Source: JASLDZ01 sp038226305 (lineage in GTDB: Bacteria > Pseudomonadota > Alphaproteobacteria > Caulobacterales > Caulobacteraceae). Taken from it: a DNA stretch of 64,000 nucleotides. Below are positions 17,434-26,512 of this stretch, piece by piece. The stretch lies in NCBI GenBank assembly GCA_038226305.1, contig JBBRQN010000007.1, forward strand, positions 62,001 through 126,000, read 5' to 3'. The position numbers and the translations under genes are program-made. A model generated the notes under the pieces. The model ran no database searches and was not told the DNA's origin. It worked only from the letters and a program-made list of their open reading frames with translations. Positions within the stretch are counted from its first letter, which is position 1, and each line of letters opens with the position of its first letter.

Positions 17434-18735
17434 ATGGAAATCACCGTCGTCGGCCTGGGAAAGCTGGGCTCTCCGCTGGCTGCCGTGCTGGCCTCCAAAG
17501 GCCACACCGTCATCGGCGTGGACCTGAACGCCTACTTCGTGGACTCGCTGAATGCGGGCAAGGCCCCGGTGGTCGAGCCCCGGCTGCAGGAACTCATCGA
17601 CGCCTCAAAGGGCCGCCTGCGCGCCACGCGGGACTATGCGGAGGCCATCCCGCACACCGACATCAGCTTCATCATCGTGCCCACCCCCTCCGACCAGACG
17701 GGCAAGTTCTCCAACCGCTATGTGCTGGATGCGGTGGAGGCCATCGGTCACGCCCTGCGCGGCACTGACCGCTATCACGTGGTCAACATCACCTCGACCG
17801 TGATGCCCGGCTCCACCGGCGGCGAGATCCGGGCGGCGCTGGAGAAGGCTTCCGGCCGTACGGTGGGCGACAATCTGGGCCTCACCTACAACCCCGAGTT
17901 CATCGCCCTGGGTTCGGTGGTGCGCAACATGCTCTACCCGGACATGATCCTCATCGGCGAGAGCGACGCCAAAGCCGGCGACACGCTGGAGGCCGTCTAC
18001 AAGACCTCCACCGAGAACTCGCCGCCGTTCCAGCGCATGAACCTCGTCAACGCCGAGATCACCAAGATCAGCGTCAACACCTACGTCACCATGAAGATCA
18101 GCTTCGCAAACATGCTCTCCGGCGTGTGCGAGACCATCCCCGGTGCGGACGTGGCGGTGGTCACCGAGGCGCTCGGCAAGGACACCCGCATCGGCGGCAA
18201 GTATCTGCAGGGCGCCCTCGGCTACGGCGGCCCGTGCTTCCCGCGCGACAACGTGGCGTTCTCCAAGCTCGCCCGCGACAACGGCGCCCGCGCCGACCTC
18301 GCGGAAGCCACCGACGCCATCAACCACCACCAGGTCACCCGCGTCAGCGAGCTGGTGCGCGCCAACCTCAACGGCGCAGACACCGTCGCCATCCTCGGCA
18401 TGGCCTACAAGCCCGACACCCCGGTCATCGAAGAGAGCCAGGGCGTGATGATCGCCCGCGATCTGGCCGGGCAGGGCGTGCGCGTGCGCGTGTTCGACCC
18501 CCTGGCGATGGACGCCACCCGCGCCGCTTTGGGCGACAACGTGCGCTATGCCTCCACGCTGGAGGAGGCGGTGGAGGGTGCGGCGCTGGTCGTGATCGCC
18601 ACGCCTTCGGCCGAGTACCGCGACATCGCGGCGAAGCTGGCCGACCACCCCTCGAAACCTGTGGTCATCGACTGCTGGCGGATGGCCGCCTTTGCGCCGG
18701 GTGGCCGCGTGGTGCAGATCGGTCGCGGCGCCTGA
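17434..18735 (+). CDS. Nucleotide-sugar dehydrogenase (UDP-glucose/GDP-mannose dehydrogenase family)
   Basis: A 433-residue NAD-dependent enzyme that oxidises the C6 alcohol of a UDP- or GDP-hexose to the uronic acid in two steps through a thioester. The N-terminal Rossmann motif is VVGLGKLGSPLAAVLASKG (residues 5-23); the catalytic Cys is C268 in GYGGPCFPRDN; the C-terminal domain has ILGMAYKPDTPVIEES. The usual family lysine lies in the ITKISVNTYVTMKISFAN region. Sequence does not decide between UDP-glucose, UDP-ManNAc and other substrates. A uronic acid made here could be the target of the amidotransferase at the left edge of the window. ATG 17434, 48 bases after the exporter ATPase. Confidence 0.88.
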   Translation: MEITVVGLGKLGSPLAAVLASKGHTVIGVDLNAYFVDSLNAGKAPVVEPRLQELIDASKGRLRATRDYAEAIPHTDISFIIVPTPSDQTGKFSNRYVLDAVEAIGHALRGTDRYHVVNITSTVMPGSTGGEIRAALEKASGRTVGDNLGLTYNPEFIALGSVVRNMLYPDMILIGESDAKAGDTLEAVYKTSTENSPPFQRMNLVNAEITKISVNTYVTMKISFANMLSGVCETIPGADVAVVTEALGKDTRIGGKYLQGALGYGGPCFPRDNVAFSKLARDNGARADLAEATDAINHHQVTRVSELVRANLNGADTVAILGMAYKPDTPVIEESQGVMIARDLAGQGVRVRVFDPLAMDATRAALGDNVRYASTLEEAVEGAALVVIATPSAEYRDIAAKLADHPSKPVVIDCWRMAAFAPGGRVVQIGRGA

Positions 18736-18787
18736 CCTCCTTCGCCCCTATCTGAAGCGTCACGAGACAGCGGCGCGGAGACCTTCA

Positions 18788-19588
18788 ATGACAGACCTTC
18801 AGATCCGCCCCGGCGCCGGCGTCGACGACGTGCAGGAGTACTGGAACCGGCGCCCCTGCAACATCCGCCACAGCCGCGCCCCCATGGGCACCAAGCAGTA
18901 CTTCGACGAGGTCGAAGAGCGGAAATACATGGTCGAGCCGCACATCGTGCCCTTCGCCGATTTCGCGAAGTGGAAGGGCAAGAAGGTGCTCGAGATCGGC
19001 TGCGGCCTCGGCACCGACGCCACCAACTTCGCCCGCGCAGGTGCGGACTACGTTGCGATCGACCTTTCGGAAGAGAGCGTGAAGATCGCCCGCCAGCGGT
19101 TCGAGCTCTTCGGCCTGAAGGGCACGTTCTACGTCGGCAACTCCGAGGAGCTATCGTCCATCGTCAAGGAACGCGACTTCGACCTGATCTATTCGTTCGG
19201 CGTCATCCACCACACGCCCGATCCGGCTTCGGTGATCCGCGAGGCCCGCAAGCTGATCGCGAAGGACGGCCATCTCAAGCTGATGCTCTATGCCCGCGAC
19301 AGCTGGAAAGACATCATGATCGACGCCGGCCTCGACCAGCCCGAGGCCCAGACCGGCTGCCCCATCGCCTTCCGCTACACCCATGCCGAGGTGGAGGCGC
19401 TGCTGGCGCAGGGCGGCTTTGCGGCCGACCACATCGAGAACGCGCACATCTTCCCCTACGTGATCGAGAAGTACATCCAGTACGAGTACGAGCTGCAGCC
19501 CTGGTTCAAGGCCATGCCGGGCGAGATGTTCGAGGCGCTGGAGCGGCGGATGGGCTGGCACCTTCTGATCGACGGCCACCCGGTCTAA
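18788..19588 (+). CDS. Class I SAM-dependent methyltransferase
   Basis: A 266-residue methyltransferase with SAM loop VLEIGCGLGTDATNFARAGADY (start near residue 67), acidic post-II region VAIDLSEESVKIARQRFELFG and motif IV-like FDLIYSFGVIHHTPDPASVIREARKL. N-terminal VQEYWNRRPCNIRHSR is typical of a clade of methyltransferases in polysaccharide loci. Start ATG 18788. The gene lies 52 bases after the dehydrogenase and 9 bases before the GDP-mannose epimerase gene, so it is probably in the same transcript as both. Likely methylates a sugar; the position and acceptor are unknown. Confidence 0.85.
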   Translation: MTDLQIRPGAGVDDVQEYWNRRPCNIRHSRAPMGTKQYFDEVEERKYMVEPHIVPFADFAKWKGKKVLEIGCGLGTDATNFARAGADYVAIDLSEESVKIARQRFELFGLKGTFYVGNSEELSSIVKERDFDLIYSFGVIHHTPDPASVIREARKLIAKDGHLKLMLYARDSWKDIMIDAGLDQPEAQTGCPIAFRYTHAEVEALLAQGGFAADHIENAHIFPYVIEKYIQYEYELQPWFKAMPGEMFEALERRMGWHLLIDGHPV

Positions 19589-19597
19589 GAAGCGCCC

Positions 19598-20566
19598 ATG
19601 AAATCAGCACTCGTTCTCGGCGCCGGTGGGTTCATCGGCGGGCACTTGGTGAAGCGCCTCAAGCGTGAGGGCTTCTGGGTGCGTGGCGTCGATCTGAAGT
19701 TCAACGAGCACGCCGAGACAGAGTCCGATGACTTCGTCATCGCCGACCTGCGCGACGCGAACACCGTGCGCGCCGTGATCGACCGCCGCTTCGACGAGGT
19801 CTACCAGCTGGCCGCCGACATGGGCGGGGCGGGCTACATCTTCACCGGCGAGCACGACGCCGACATCATGCACAACTCGGCGACCATCAACCTCAACGTC
19901 GCCGACGCCGCCCACAAGCGCAACGTCAAGCGGGTGTTCTACTCGTCGTCGGCCTGCATGTACCCCGAGCACAACCAGCTCGATCCGGACAATCCGAACT
20001 GCGAAGAGAGCTCGGCCTACCCCGCCAATCCGGACAGCGAGTACGGCTGGGAGAAGCTGTTCTCGGAGCGCCTGTTCCTCGCCTACAACCGCAACCACGG
20101 CATGCAGAACCGGGTGGCGCGCTACCACAACATCTTCGGGCCCGAAGGCACCTGGGACGGGGGCAAGGAGAAGGCCCCGGCCGCCATGTGCAGGAAGATC
20201 GCCCAGGCCAACTCGGGCGACACCATCGAGATGTGGGGCGACGGGCTGCAGACCCGCAGCTTCCTCTACGTCGACGAATGCATCGAGGGCTCGATCCGGC
20301 TCCTGCGGTCCGACTTCTCAGGCCCGGTGAACGTGGGCTCGGACGAGATGGTCACCATCAACCAGCTCGTGGGCATGGTGGCCGACATTGCGGGCAAGCG
20401 GATCCACATCCACCACATTCCCGGCCCCACCGGCGTGCGCGGCAGGAACTCCGACAACCGCCTGATCGAGGAACGCCTCGGCTGGCGCCCCAACGCCCGC
20501 CTCGTGCAGGGCCTCGAAAAGACCTACGCCTGGATCGAACGCCAGGTGATGCGCAACGCGGCCTGA
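19598..20566 (+). CDS. GDP-mannose 3,5-epimerase homologue
   Basis: A 322-residue extended SDR protein strikingly close to plant GDP-mannose 3,5-epimerase (GME): shared blocks are ADMGGAGYI, SSSACMYPE, HNIFGPEGTWDGG, KEKAPAA, EMWGDGLQTRSF, VNVGSDEMV and HHIPGPTGVRGRNSDN. The residues that plant GME uses for proton exchange are kept: C120 (plant Cys145) and K192 (plant Lys217), with the SDR Tyr/Lys pair Y149/K153. GME converts GDP-D-mannose to GDP-L-galactose, with GDP-L-gulose as a by-product. NAD binds at GAGGFIGGHL. In this locus it is the only intact 3,5-epimerase next to a GDP-fucose-synthase homologue that lacks those residues. ATG 19598; 9 bases after the methyltransferase stop. Confidence 0.9.
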   Translation: MKSALVLGAGGFIGGHLVKRLKREGFWVRGVDLKFNEHAETESDDFVIADLRDANTVRAVIDRRFDEVYQLAADMGGAGYIFTGEHDADIMHNSATINLNVADAAHKRNVKRVFYSSSACMYPEHNQLDPDNPNCEESSAYPANPDSEYGWEKLFSERLFLAYNRNHGMQNRVARYHNIFGPEGTWDGGKEKAPAAMCRKIAQANSGDTIEMWGDGLQTRSFLYVDECIEGSIRLLRSDFSGPVNVGSDEMVTINQLVGMVADIAGKRIHIHHIPGPTGVRGRNSDNRLIEERLGWRPNARLVQGLEKTYAWIERQVMRNAA

Positions 20567-20579
20567 GGCGCGGGCGGCG

Positions 20580-22346
20580 GTGAAGGCGATGGGCCCCGGC
20601 GACCCTCCCATCGACCCCCGCGACATCGACATCGACGTCATCGTGCGCACGGGTGGTCGGGCGGCCGCCCTGCTGGAGCGGGCGATCGGCTCCCTCGCCC
20701 GGCAGACGGCCGGGCGCATCCGGGTGCTGCTGGTGAGACACGGGCCAGCCGATGCCGAGGCCCTGCAGCGGCTGATCGGGGGAGCGCTCCATTCCGTCCA
20801 CGTGATCGATGCTCCCGGCGCGAACCGCGGCCGGGCCATGGCGGCCGGTCTGGACGGCGTGCTCGCCCCCTACTTCGCCTTCCTCGATGACGACGACTAC
20901 CTGTTGGACACCCACTTCGAGGGCCTGCTCGCCGCGCTGAAGCGCGCGCCCGGGTCCACCTTCGCCTACAGCGACATCCTGGCTCAGGACGAGGGATCGG
21001 GCCCGGGCGAGGGCCTGAGGGTCTGGCGCGAGGGGCCGGCCCAGCCGCCACTGGGCCACATCACAGACCGGATCAGCGTCCATGCCTTCCTGGCCGAGCG
21101 CAGCCTCCTGCAAGGCGTGCCCTACGCTCGATGGGGGCTCTCCACTGCGGAAGACGCCCTTCTCATCGCGTCGCTTCTGGCGCGCGGCACGCCCGTGCAT
21201 GCGCCACATGCGACGTGCGTCTACGTTCAGGGCGGGGCCGACGCCTCGGCCTACCTGACCCATCCGGACCGGGCGGCCGACGAGCTGACCTTCGCCCGGG
21301 AGATCGCCCCTCTGCGCGCCGCCATCGAGGCCCGGTTCGGCGCTTCTAAGCCGATGGACGAGGCGACCTACCTCGCTCCCTTCGTCGACGCCGCCCGCCA
21401 CGCTGAGCTGTTCGCAGGGCTTCGGCAGCGGTCTGCCGGATCGGCCGTCGCCGCGATCCGTAGCGGTGCCCTGGCGGTCCCGGTGGCAGGGAATCCGGCG
21501 CTCGCGGCGATGGCGGCGCCTCTCGCGTTCGAAGCCGTCTCGGGCACGGTGCGGGCGGCTGAGGGGGGCGGCGTCGAGATCGAGGCCGGGCAGGACTATG
21601 CCTTCGCCGCCCGCCTGCCCCTCGATCTCGTGACGACGGCCCGCCCCGCCATCGTCGCCATCAGGATCGGAGCCACACAGGGCCGCTTCGGCCTTGCTCT
21701 GGCCGGAGCCGACCACGCGCTGCGGGCCGAAGCGCGGGTCGAGGCCGTCCCGGGGGGGCTCGAAGTTCAGCTCATCTGGGAGAATCCCGAGCCCCCGGTC
21801 CTGATCGTGCGGCGGCTGGCGGCTTCGGGGGGGGAGCGCCCCTTCATCGGGATAGACGCCATCGCCATCGCCTTCCCCTGCGCCGCCCTCGCCCCGGAGG
21901 CGGATCGGGCGGACGCGGAGGCGGCACTCGCCACCCTGGCCCGGACGCCACGCGCCATCCGCTCACACGCGCTTGCACAGGCGCCGCCGGGGGAGGGCCA
22001 CCCTGCCCTCGGTGCGGCGGAGATCGGGCTGGGCGACGCGCCCTGGGCCTACGCCTTCTCAGCGCCGCTGCCGGCCGAAGCTGCCCGCGCGGCGCTGCGC
22101 GTGAATCTCGGGCCCGCGGACGCGGCCGTCTACGTCCTGCGGGTGGACGAGACCTGGGCCGCCGTGGGCGAGCGGCTGGAGGTGCCTGCCACCTCACGGC
22201 CCAGCACCGTGTGGCTCGAGCCGCTGGCCGAGGGCGCCGCGGCGAGGCTGGTGTTGCAGGCCGGAGCCGCGCCCTGTGACAGGCGCGTGTCACTCAGGGG
22301 CGTCTTCCTCTATCCCGAGAGCGTCGAGGCCGGAGCCAGCGCTTGA
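20580..22346 (+). CDS. GT2-like glycosyltransferase with C-terminal beta-rich module
   Basis: A 588-residue protein. Residues about 18-225 form a GT-A family-2 domain: IDVIVRTGGRAAALLERAIGSL, VLLVRHG, then FLDDDDYLLDTHFEGLL with the acidic DDDD encoded at 20886-20897. The remaining 350 residues are an Ala-rich, beta-strand-rich region without a family I recognise; its last 100 residues (ALRVNLGPADAAVYVL ... STVWLEPL ... VLQAG ... VSLRGVFLYPE) match the end of the next protein. Start may be GTG 20580 or ATG 20589. The stop overlaps the start of the next gene by 4 bases. The pair looks like an old tandem duplication (see findings). Likely adds a sugar to the surface glycan. Confidence 0.78.
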   Translation: MKAMGPGDPPIDPRDIDIDVIVRTGGRAAALLERAIGSLARQTAGRIRVLLVRHGPADAEALQRLIGGALHSVHVIDAPGANRGRAMAAGLDGVLAPYFAFLDDDDYLLDTHFEGLLAALKRAPGSTFAYSDILAQDEGSGPGEGLRVWREGPAQPPLGHITDRISVHAFLAERSLLQGVPYARWGLSTAEDALLIASLLARGTPVHAPHATCVYVQGGADASAYLTHPDRAADELTFAREIAPLRAAIEARFGASKPMDEATYLAPFVDAARHAELFAGLRQRSAGSAVAAIRSGALAVPVAGNPALAAMAAPLAFEAVSGTVRAAEGGGVEIEAGQDYAFAARLPLDLVTTARPAIVAIRIGATQGRFGLALAGADHALRAEARVEAVPGGLEVQLIWENPEPPVLIVRRLAASGGERPFIGIDAIAIAFPCAALAPEADRADAEAALATLARTPRAIRSHALAQAPPGEGHPALGAAEIGLGDAPWAYAFSAPLPAEAARAALRVNLGPADAAVYVLRVDETWAAVGERLEVPATSRPSTVWLEPLAEGAAARLVLQAGAAPCDRRVSLRGVFLYPESVEAGASA

Positions 22347-24982
22347 AATCCTACCGCATCGCCTTCGTGAACCCCTACGTCACCGCGGCCGAGGTGCAGG
22401 CATTCGAATCCCTGCGGGGGGCGGGCGAGGCGCTGGGCATCGTGATCGAGCACCGCCGGCCGCAGGACCTGCGGGAGGACGACGCCTACGATTTCCTGAT
22501 CCCGGTGGCGTTCACCCCCAAGACCACCAGCCACCCGAGCCTGCTCTCCTGCCACTCGCCCCGGGCCGTCTACGTGGACAGCGAGGAGATGTTCGGCGCC
22601 ATCGCCTCGCACGACGGCTACCTGACCATCTCCGACAACCTGAAGACCTTCTTCACCGGCCTCTGCGCGGCCTGGGACAAGCCGCTCGCCGATGTGGGCG
22701 ACTACTACAACTGCCCGCAGCGCACCGGAATCACCACCGACATCGCGGGGCTGGCGAGCGCGGGCGAGCTGGCGCTCTGCTACTTCGGCATCAACTGGGA
22801 CATGCGGGCCGAGCCCCTGTTCCGGGCGCTTTCGCAGAAGCCCTACATGCGCGTCTACGGCCCTGCGGAGTCGTGGCGCACGGTGCGGCCGCAGACCTAC
22901 AAGGGCCAGCTCCCCTTCGACGGCTTCTCCGTCCAGCAGGAATACGCCCGGTTCGGCGTCGGCCTCGTATGCCTCGGCTACGAGCACCTGATGGACGACA
23001 TCATCTCGAACCGGGTGTTCGAAATCTCCTCGGTGGGCGCGGCATCGATCAGCCCTGACACGCCGTGGATGCGGAAGAACTTCGGCGACAGCGTGCTCTA
23101 CTACGACCCGTTCAGCTCCATCGAAGCCATCGTCGAGCAGATCGATGCGGCCTTCCGGGCTATCCAGGCCGATCCCGCCGCCGCCGCCGCCCGGGCGTCG
23201 CAGGCGCGCGCCATCTTCGAAGACCGGTTCCACGCCGGCGCCATGCTCGAGGGCGCGGTGGCTCACTATGAGCGCTGGAAGGCGGCCTCGGCACCGCCAC
23301 CGGCGCTTCGCGACGCGCAGGTGGATGTGATCGTTCGCGGCACGGGCGAGGGCCTGGCCGATACGCTGGCTTCCCTGCGGCGCCAGCGGGCGGGGGTGTG
23401 CCGGGTGCTGCTCGTGACCGATGGAGATGCGGGCGACGGCGGCCCGGATGTCGAACGCTTTTCCGATCTGCCGGCAGCGCTTGCGGCGGTGACGGCGCCG
23501 GCGTTCGCGATCCTGCGCGCTGGCGAGCGGCTGTTGTCGCATCACTTCGAGCGTCTCCTGCCTCCGTTGCTGTCGGGCGGTGCCAGTCTCGCCTACGCCG
23601 ATGCCCTCGCCCCGGATGTCGCGGCCAAGGGCGAGCTTGCCATCTGCGCCCAAGGGCCTGCGGGCGGGCCGGTGCCCGAGGTGCTGCAGCGGCTGCCCCT
23701 GGCATGCCTGCTCATGCGGGGCTCGACGGCTGGGCGACTGCTGTCGTGGCGAGGCCTGCACGAGGCCGACGATCGAACGCTGGCGGCGCAGCTCCTGTGC
23801 AGCGGCCGTGCGGAGCATCGGCCCGGCGCGACCTGCATCCTGACCGAGGTACCCCCGCCGGCCGATGCGGCGGATCTCGAAGCCCGCCTCGCGTTGGCTT
23901 TGGAGACGGCACCGCTGCTGGCGGCCCTGCGCACCAACGCGCCGGAGCGTCGCCCGAGCCTCCTCGCGCCCATCGCCGCTGCGGTCGCCGACATCGGCGA
24001 GGCCAAGCTCGACGCCATCGCCGCCGAGCGTGTGTTCGAGGGAGGCATGATCGGGCGCGACGTGCGCGACCGAGACGACCTCGTGCACCTGCAGGTGCCC
24101 CTCGACGCGCATCGCCTGACGGCGATCACGGCGTGGACGCAGGGCGAAGACGGCATCGTCCGCTTCCGGCCGGCGCAGGCCTTCGACATCGCCCTGCGCA
24201 TCGACATCGGCGACTACGTGCTGCCTCAGTGCCGCCCCTCCACCATCTTCGGCCTGGAGAGCGCCGAGGACACCCTGTTCCTTGGCATGGTGGACGCCGG
24301 GGGCGAGATCGTCGCCCGCACCATCACCCCCAAGAGCCGCAAGCCTCTGAAAGTGTGGGTCAACAGCCTCTTCGGCGAGCCACCGGTGGAGGCCATCGTG
24401 CAGGCCTGGAAGCGCGCGCCCACCGAGCCCGTCGGCCTGGTCAGCCTGACTCTGGCCTATCGTGTGACGGAGGTGGCCACAGCCTTCGGCCGACCGGACA
24501 TGACCCGCGACGAGGCCCTGGCCCTTCTGGTGGAGCGCGTGCGGTTTCAGGTCGTCGGCCAGCCGGTCGAGGGCGCGACGCTGACGCCCGTCGACCTGCA
24601 CCACCCGCACGGCATCTTCCGACAACCCTGCGAGCCGACCGGGAGCCAGCCGGGCCGGACCTTCAGGATGGGCAAGGTCGAGTGGGATTACGCCGCCCAG
24701 ATCTTCGTTCCGGCCGCTGACGGGGCGACGGCACTCAGGCTCGAATTCGATCGCATCGACGAGCCCTGCAACATCTTCCTGACCAACACCGCCTTTGACC
24801 AGGTGGTGAGCCCGATCTTCAAGCTGCGGTCGGGCAAGGCCTCCACCACCGCCTGGCTGCCCCTGCCGCCCGGGACGGCGGATTGCTTCCTCGTGGTGCA
24901 GGCCGGGGAACACCCCACCAACCAGGTGGTGCAGCTTCGCGCAGTGGCGATCGCCGTCGGGGGCGACAGTCAGGCCGCCTAG
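22343..24982 (+). CDS. Large glycosyltransferase-like protein: GT-B-like half, degenerate GT-A, beta-rich tail
   Basis: An 879-residue protein begun at TTG 22343 in a TTGA overlap. Residues 1 to about 310 resemble a GT-B protein of the spore-maturation/CgeB type (YVDSEEMFGAI, MRVYGPAESW, NRVFEISSVGAASISPDTPWMRKNFGD, then a glycosyltransferase 1-like end). From about residue 328 a second domain aligns with the GT-A domain of the preceding protein (VDVIVRGTGEGLADTLASLRRQ; APAFAILRAGERLLSHHFERLL) but the acidic motif is replaced by RAGE (23516-23527), so it is probably inactive. The C-terminal 330 residues include a beta-rich module ending LRLEFDRIDEPCNIFL ... TAWLPL ... VVQAG ... VQLRAVAIAV, shared with the preceding protein. 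Role: glycan assembly; the second domain may bind a sugar rather than transfer it. Confidence 0.75.
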   Translation: MKSYRIAFVNPYVTAAEVQAFESLRGAGEALGIVIEHRRPQDLREDDAYDFLIPVAFTPKTTSHPSLLSCHSPRAVYVDSEEMFGAIASHDGYLTISDNLKTFFTGLCAAWDKPLADVGDYYNCPQRTGITTDIAGLASAGELALCYFGINWDMRAEPLFRALSQKPYMRVYGPAESWRTVRPQTYKGQLPFDGFSVQQEYARFGVGLVCLGYEHLMDDIISNRVFEISSVGAASISPDTPWMRKNFGDSVLYYDPFSSIEAIVEQIDAAFRAIQADPAAAAARASQARAIFEDRFHAGAMLEGAVAHYERWKAASAPPPALRDAQVDVIVRGTGEGLADTLASLRRQRAGVCRVLLVTDGDAGDGGPDVERFSDLPAALAAVTAPAFAILRAGERLLSHHFERLLPPLLSGGASLAYADALAPDVAAKGELAICAQGPAGGPVPEVLQRLPLACLLMRGSTAGRLLSWRGLHEADDRTLAAQLLCSGRAEHRPGATCILTEVPPPADAADLEARLALALETAPLLAALRTNAPERRPSLLAPIAAAVADIGEAKLDAIAAERVFEGGMIGRDVRDRDDLVHLQVPLDAHRLTAITAWTQGEDGIVRFRPAQAFDIALRIDIGDYVLPQCRPSTIFGLESAEDTLFLGMVDAGGEIVARTITPKSRKPLKVWVNSLFGEPPVEAIVQAWKRAPTEPVGLVSLTLAYRVTEVATAFGRPDMTRDEALALLVERVRFQVVGQPVEGATLTPVDLHHPHGIFRQPCEPTGSQPGRTFRMGKVEWDYAAQIFVPAADGATALRLEFDRIDEPCNIFLTNTAFDQVVSPIFKLRSGKASTTAWLPLPPGTADCFLVVQAGEHPTNQVVQLRAVAIAVGGDSQAA

Positions 24983-25015
24983 GTCGCAAGCCCGATGCGA
25001 TGATAGACGTGGACG

Positions 25016-26437
25016 ATGGACGCGCTTCTCCGTCAGAGCCCCACCGTCGCCTATATCGCCGACCACCTGGGCGAAGACCTGTTCACCGTGGTGGATGTGG
25101 GCTGTTCGGGGGGGCACATGCCCGGGTGGCGGGCCCTGGGTCCGCACCTGCGCGCCTTCGCCTTCGACCCGCAGCGTTTCGAGATCGCGCGGCTGCGCGC
25201 GGCCGAGACCAATCCCCTGTGCGCGTACATCGAAGGCTACGTCGGCGCCCCGGCCGATCACCCCCTGCGTCGGCTCCACGCCTGCGACCTCTACTGGGCG
25301 CTGAGCCCGTGGTGGCGGCTGGCCGCGGCGCGGTCGCAGGCCCTGGCCAAGGGGGCCGTCCCCGAACCCGCCACCCGGCTCGACCAGTTCGACGAGACGG
25401 TGCCCGAGCTCGACATCCCGCTCCTCGGCACCCCCGCCCGGCTGAAGCCCATGCCACGGGAGGGACGTGCGGCCGCCGGGCCTGACGCTGCCTCCACGGA
25501 CACCGGAAGCGACGATGCGGAGGCGGCCCGCCAGCTGAAACTGCAGAAACAGAACCTGTGGGCCGATGCCGACCTGGCCGACGTAGACCGCCAGATCGTC
25601 CTGCCGGACTATCTGCAATCCCGCGGCGTGACCGACATCGACTTCCTGAAGATCGACGTGGACGGCCCTGACTACGACATCCTCTACACGATGAGCGAGG
25701 CGCTCTCGGCCACGCAGATCCTGGGGGTGAGCCTCGAGGTGAACTTCAACGGGTCGCACCTGCCGCACCACCACACGTTCCACAACATGGACCGGTTCAT
25801 GCGGGCGCACGGCTTCGTGCTCTTCGGCCTGACGGTGCGGACCTATTCATCCGCCGCCCTGCCCCAGCCCTACGACATGCCGCATCCGGCGCAGACCATC
25901 AAAGGCCGCCCCCTGCAGGGTGACGCCCTGTATGTGCGCGACTTCGGCCTCGGCCTGCCGCACGGCGAGGCCGATGCCGTGTCTGACGAGAAGCTCGCCA
26001 AGACGGCCGCCCTCTTCGCCCTGTTCGACCTGCCCGCCGAGGGGGTGGAGCACCTGTTGCGGTTCAGGACCCGTCTCTCCCGCCTGTTCGACGTGGACCA
26101 CGCGGTGGAACTCCTGACGCGGGAGAGCCAGCGGGGCGAGCAGACGGCCTGGACCTACGCCGAGTACATGGCGGCGTTCGATCGGAACGACCCGTTCTTC
26201 TTCAACCGCCAGCTTGCGCCGATGTACGATCCGACCACCCGCACCGGCACCCACCCGGTGACGCTGGCGAACGAATGCCATGCGGCGCAGGCCGACGCCG
26301 CCGCAGCCCGGCGGGACGCTGACGCCGCGCGCGCCGAAGCCGCCCGCCTGCAGGGTGAACTGGACGCCCACAAGCGCGAGCTCGCGCTTGTGAAGGGTTC
26401 GCGCAGCTGGAACTGGACGGCCCCCCTGCGCCGCTGA
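25016..26437 (+). CDS. FkbM-family methyltransferase with C-terminal coiled coil and SxSWxxTxPLR tail
   Basis: A 473-residue protein. Residues 20-34 hold a SAM loop (LFTVVDVGCSGGHMPGW), and the FkbM signature FLKIDVDGPDYDILYTM sits near 208-225, followed by ILGVSLEVNFNG. Residues about 410-458 are an Ala/Asp/Arg/Glu coiled coil and 462-472 read SRSWNWTAPLR, which matches the tails of two other proteins in this locus. FkbM enzymes O-methylate sugars and polyketides. The insertion between the SAM loop and the FkbM signature (about 130-180) is Ala/Pro/Asp-rich and low complexity. ATG 25016. The tail may bring the methyltransferase into a complex with glycosyltransferases; that is inference from the shared motif. 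Confidence 0.82.
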   Translation: MDALLRQSPTVAYIADHLGEDLFTVVDVGCSGGHMPGWRALGPHLRAFAFDPQRFEIARLRAAETNPLCAYIEGYVGAPADHPLRRLHACDLYWALSPWWRLAAARSQALAKGAVPEPATRLDQFDETVPELDIPLLGTPARLKPMPREGRAAAGPDAASTDTGSDDAEAARQLKLQKQNLWADADLADVDRQIVLPDYLQSRGVTDIDFLKIDVDGPDYDILYTMSEALSATQILGVSLEVNFNGSHLPHHHTFHNMDRFMRAHGFVLFGLTVRTYSSAALPQPYDMPHPAQTIKGRPLQGDALYVRDFGLGLPHGEADAVSDEKLAKTAALFALFDLPAEGVEHLLRFRTRLSRLFDVDHAVELLTRESQRGEQTAWTYAEYMAAFDRNDPFFFNRQLAPMYDPTTRTGTHPVTLANECHAAQADAAAARRDADAARAEAARLQGELDAHKRELALVKGSRSWNWTAPLRR

Positions 26438-26512
26438 TCCGCACCATCGAGGCCGCCCCTGTCGCCCGGCGCGGCCTCGGTTATGCTCGCTCAGATTGTG
26501 GAGTTGAGTCGC

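Noticed and set aside
14761..17505. A 914-codon open frame on the minus strand over the methyltransferase and ABC exporter genes
   Set aside because: Antisense shadow of strongly conserved exporter genes; no start context or domain.
22310..25810. A 1,166-codon open frame on the minus strand across the glycosyltransferase genes
   Set aside because: It is antisense to three well-supported genes and its sequence is His/Arg/Gly/Val-rich with no domain; long antisense frames are expected in high-GC DNA with biased third positions.
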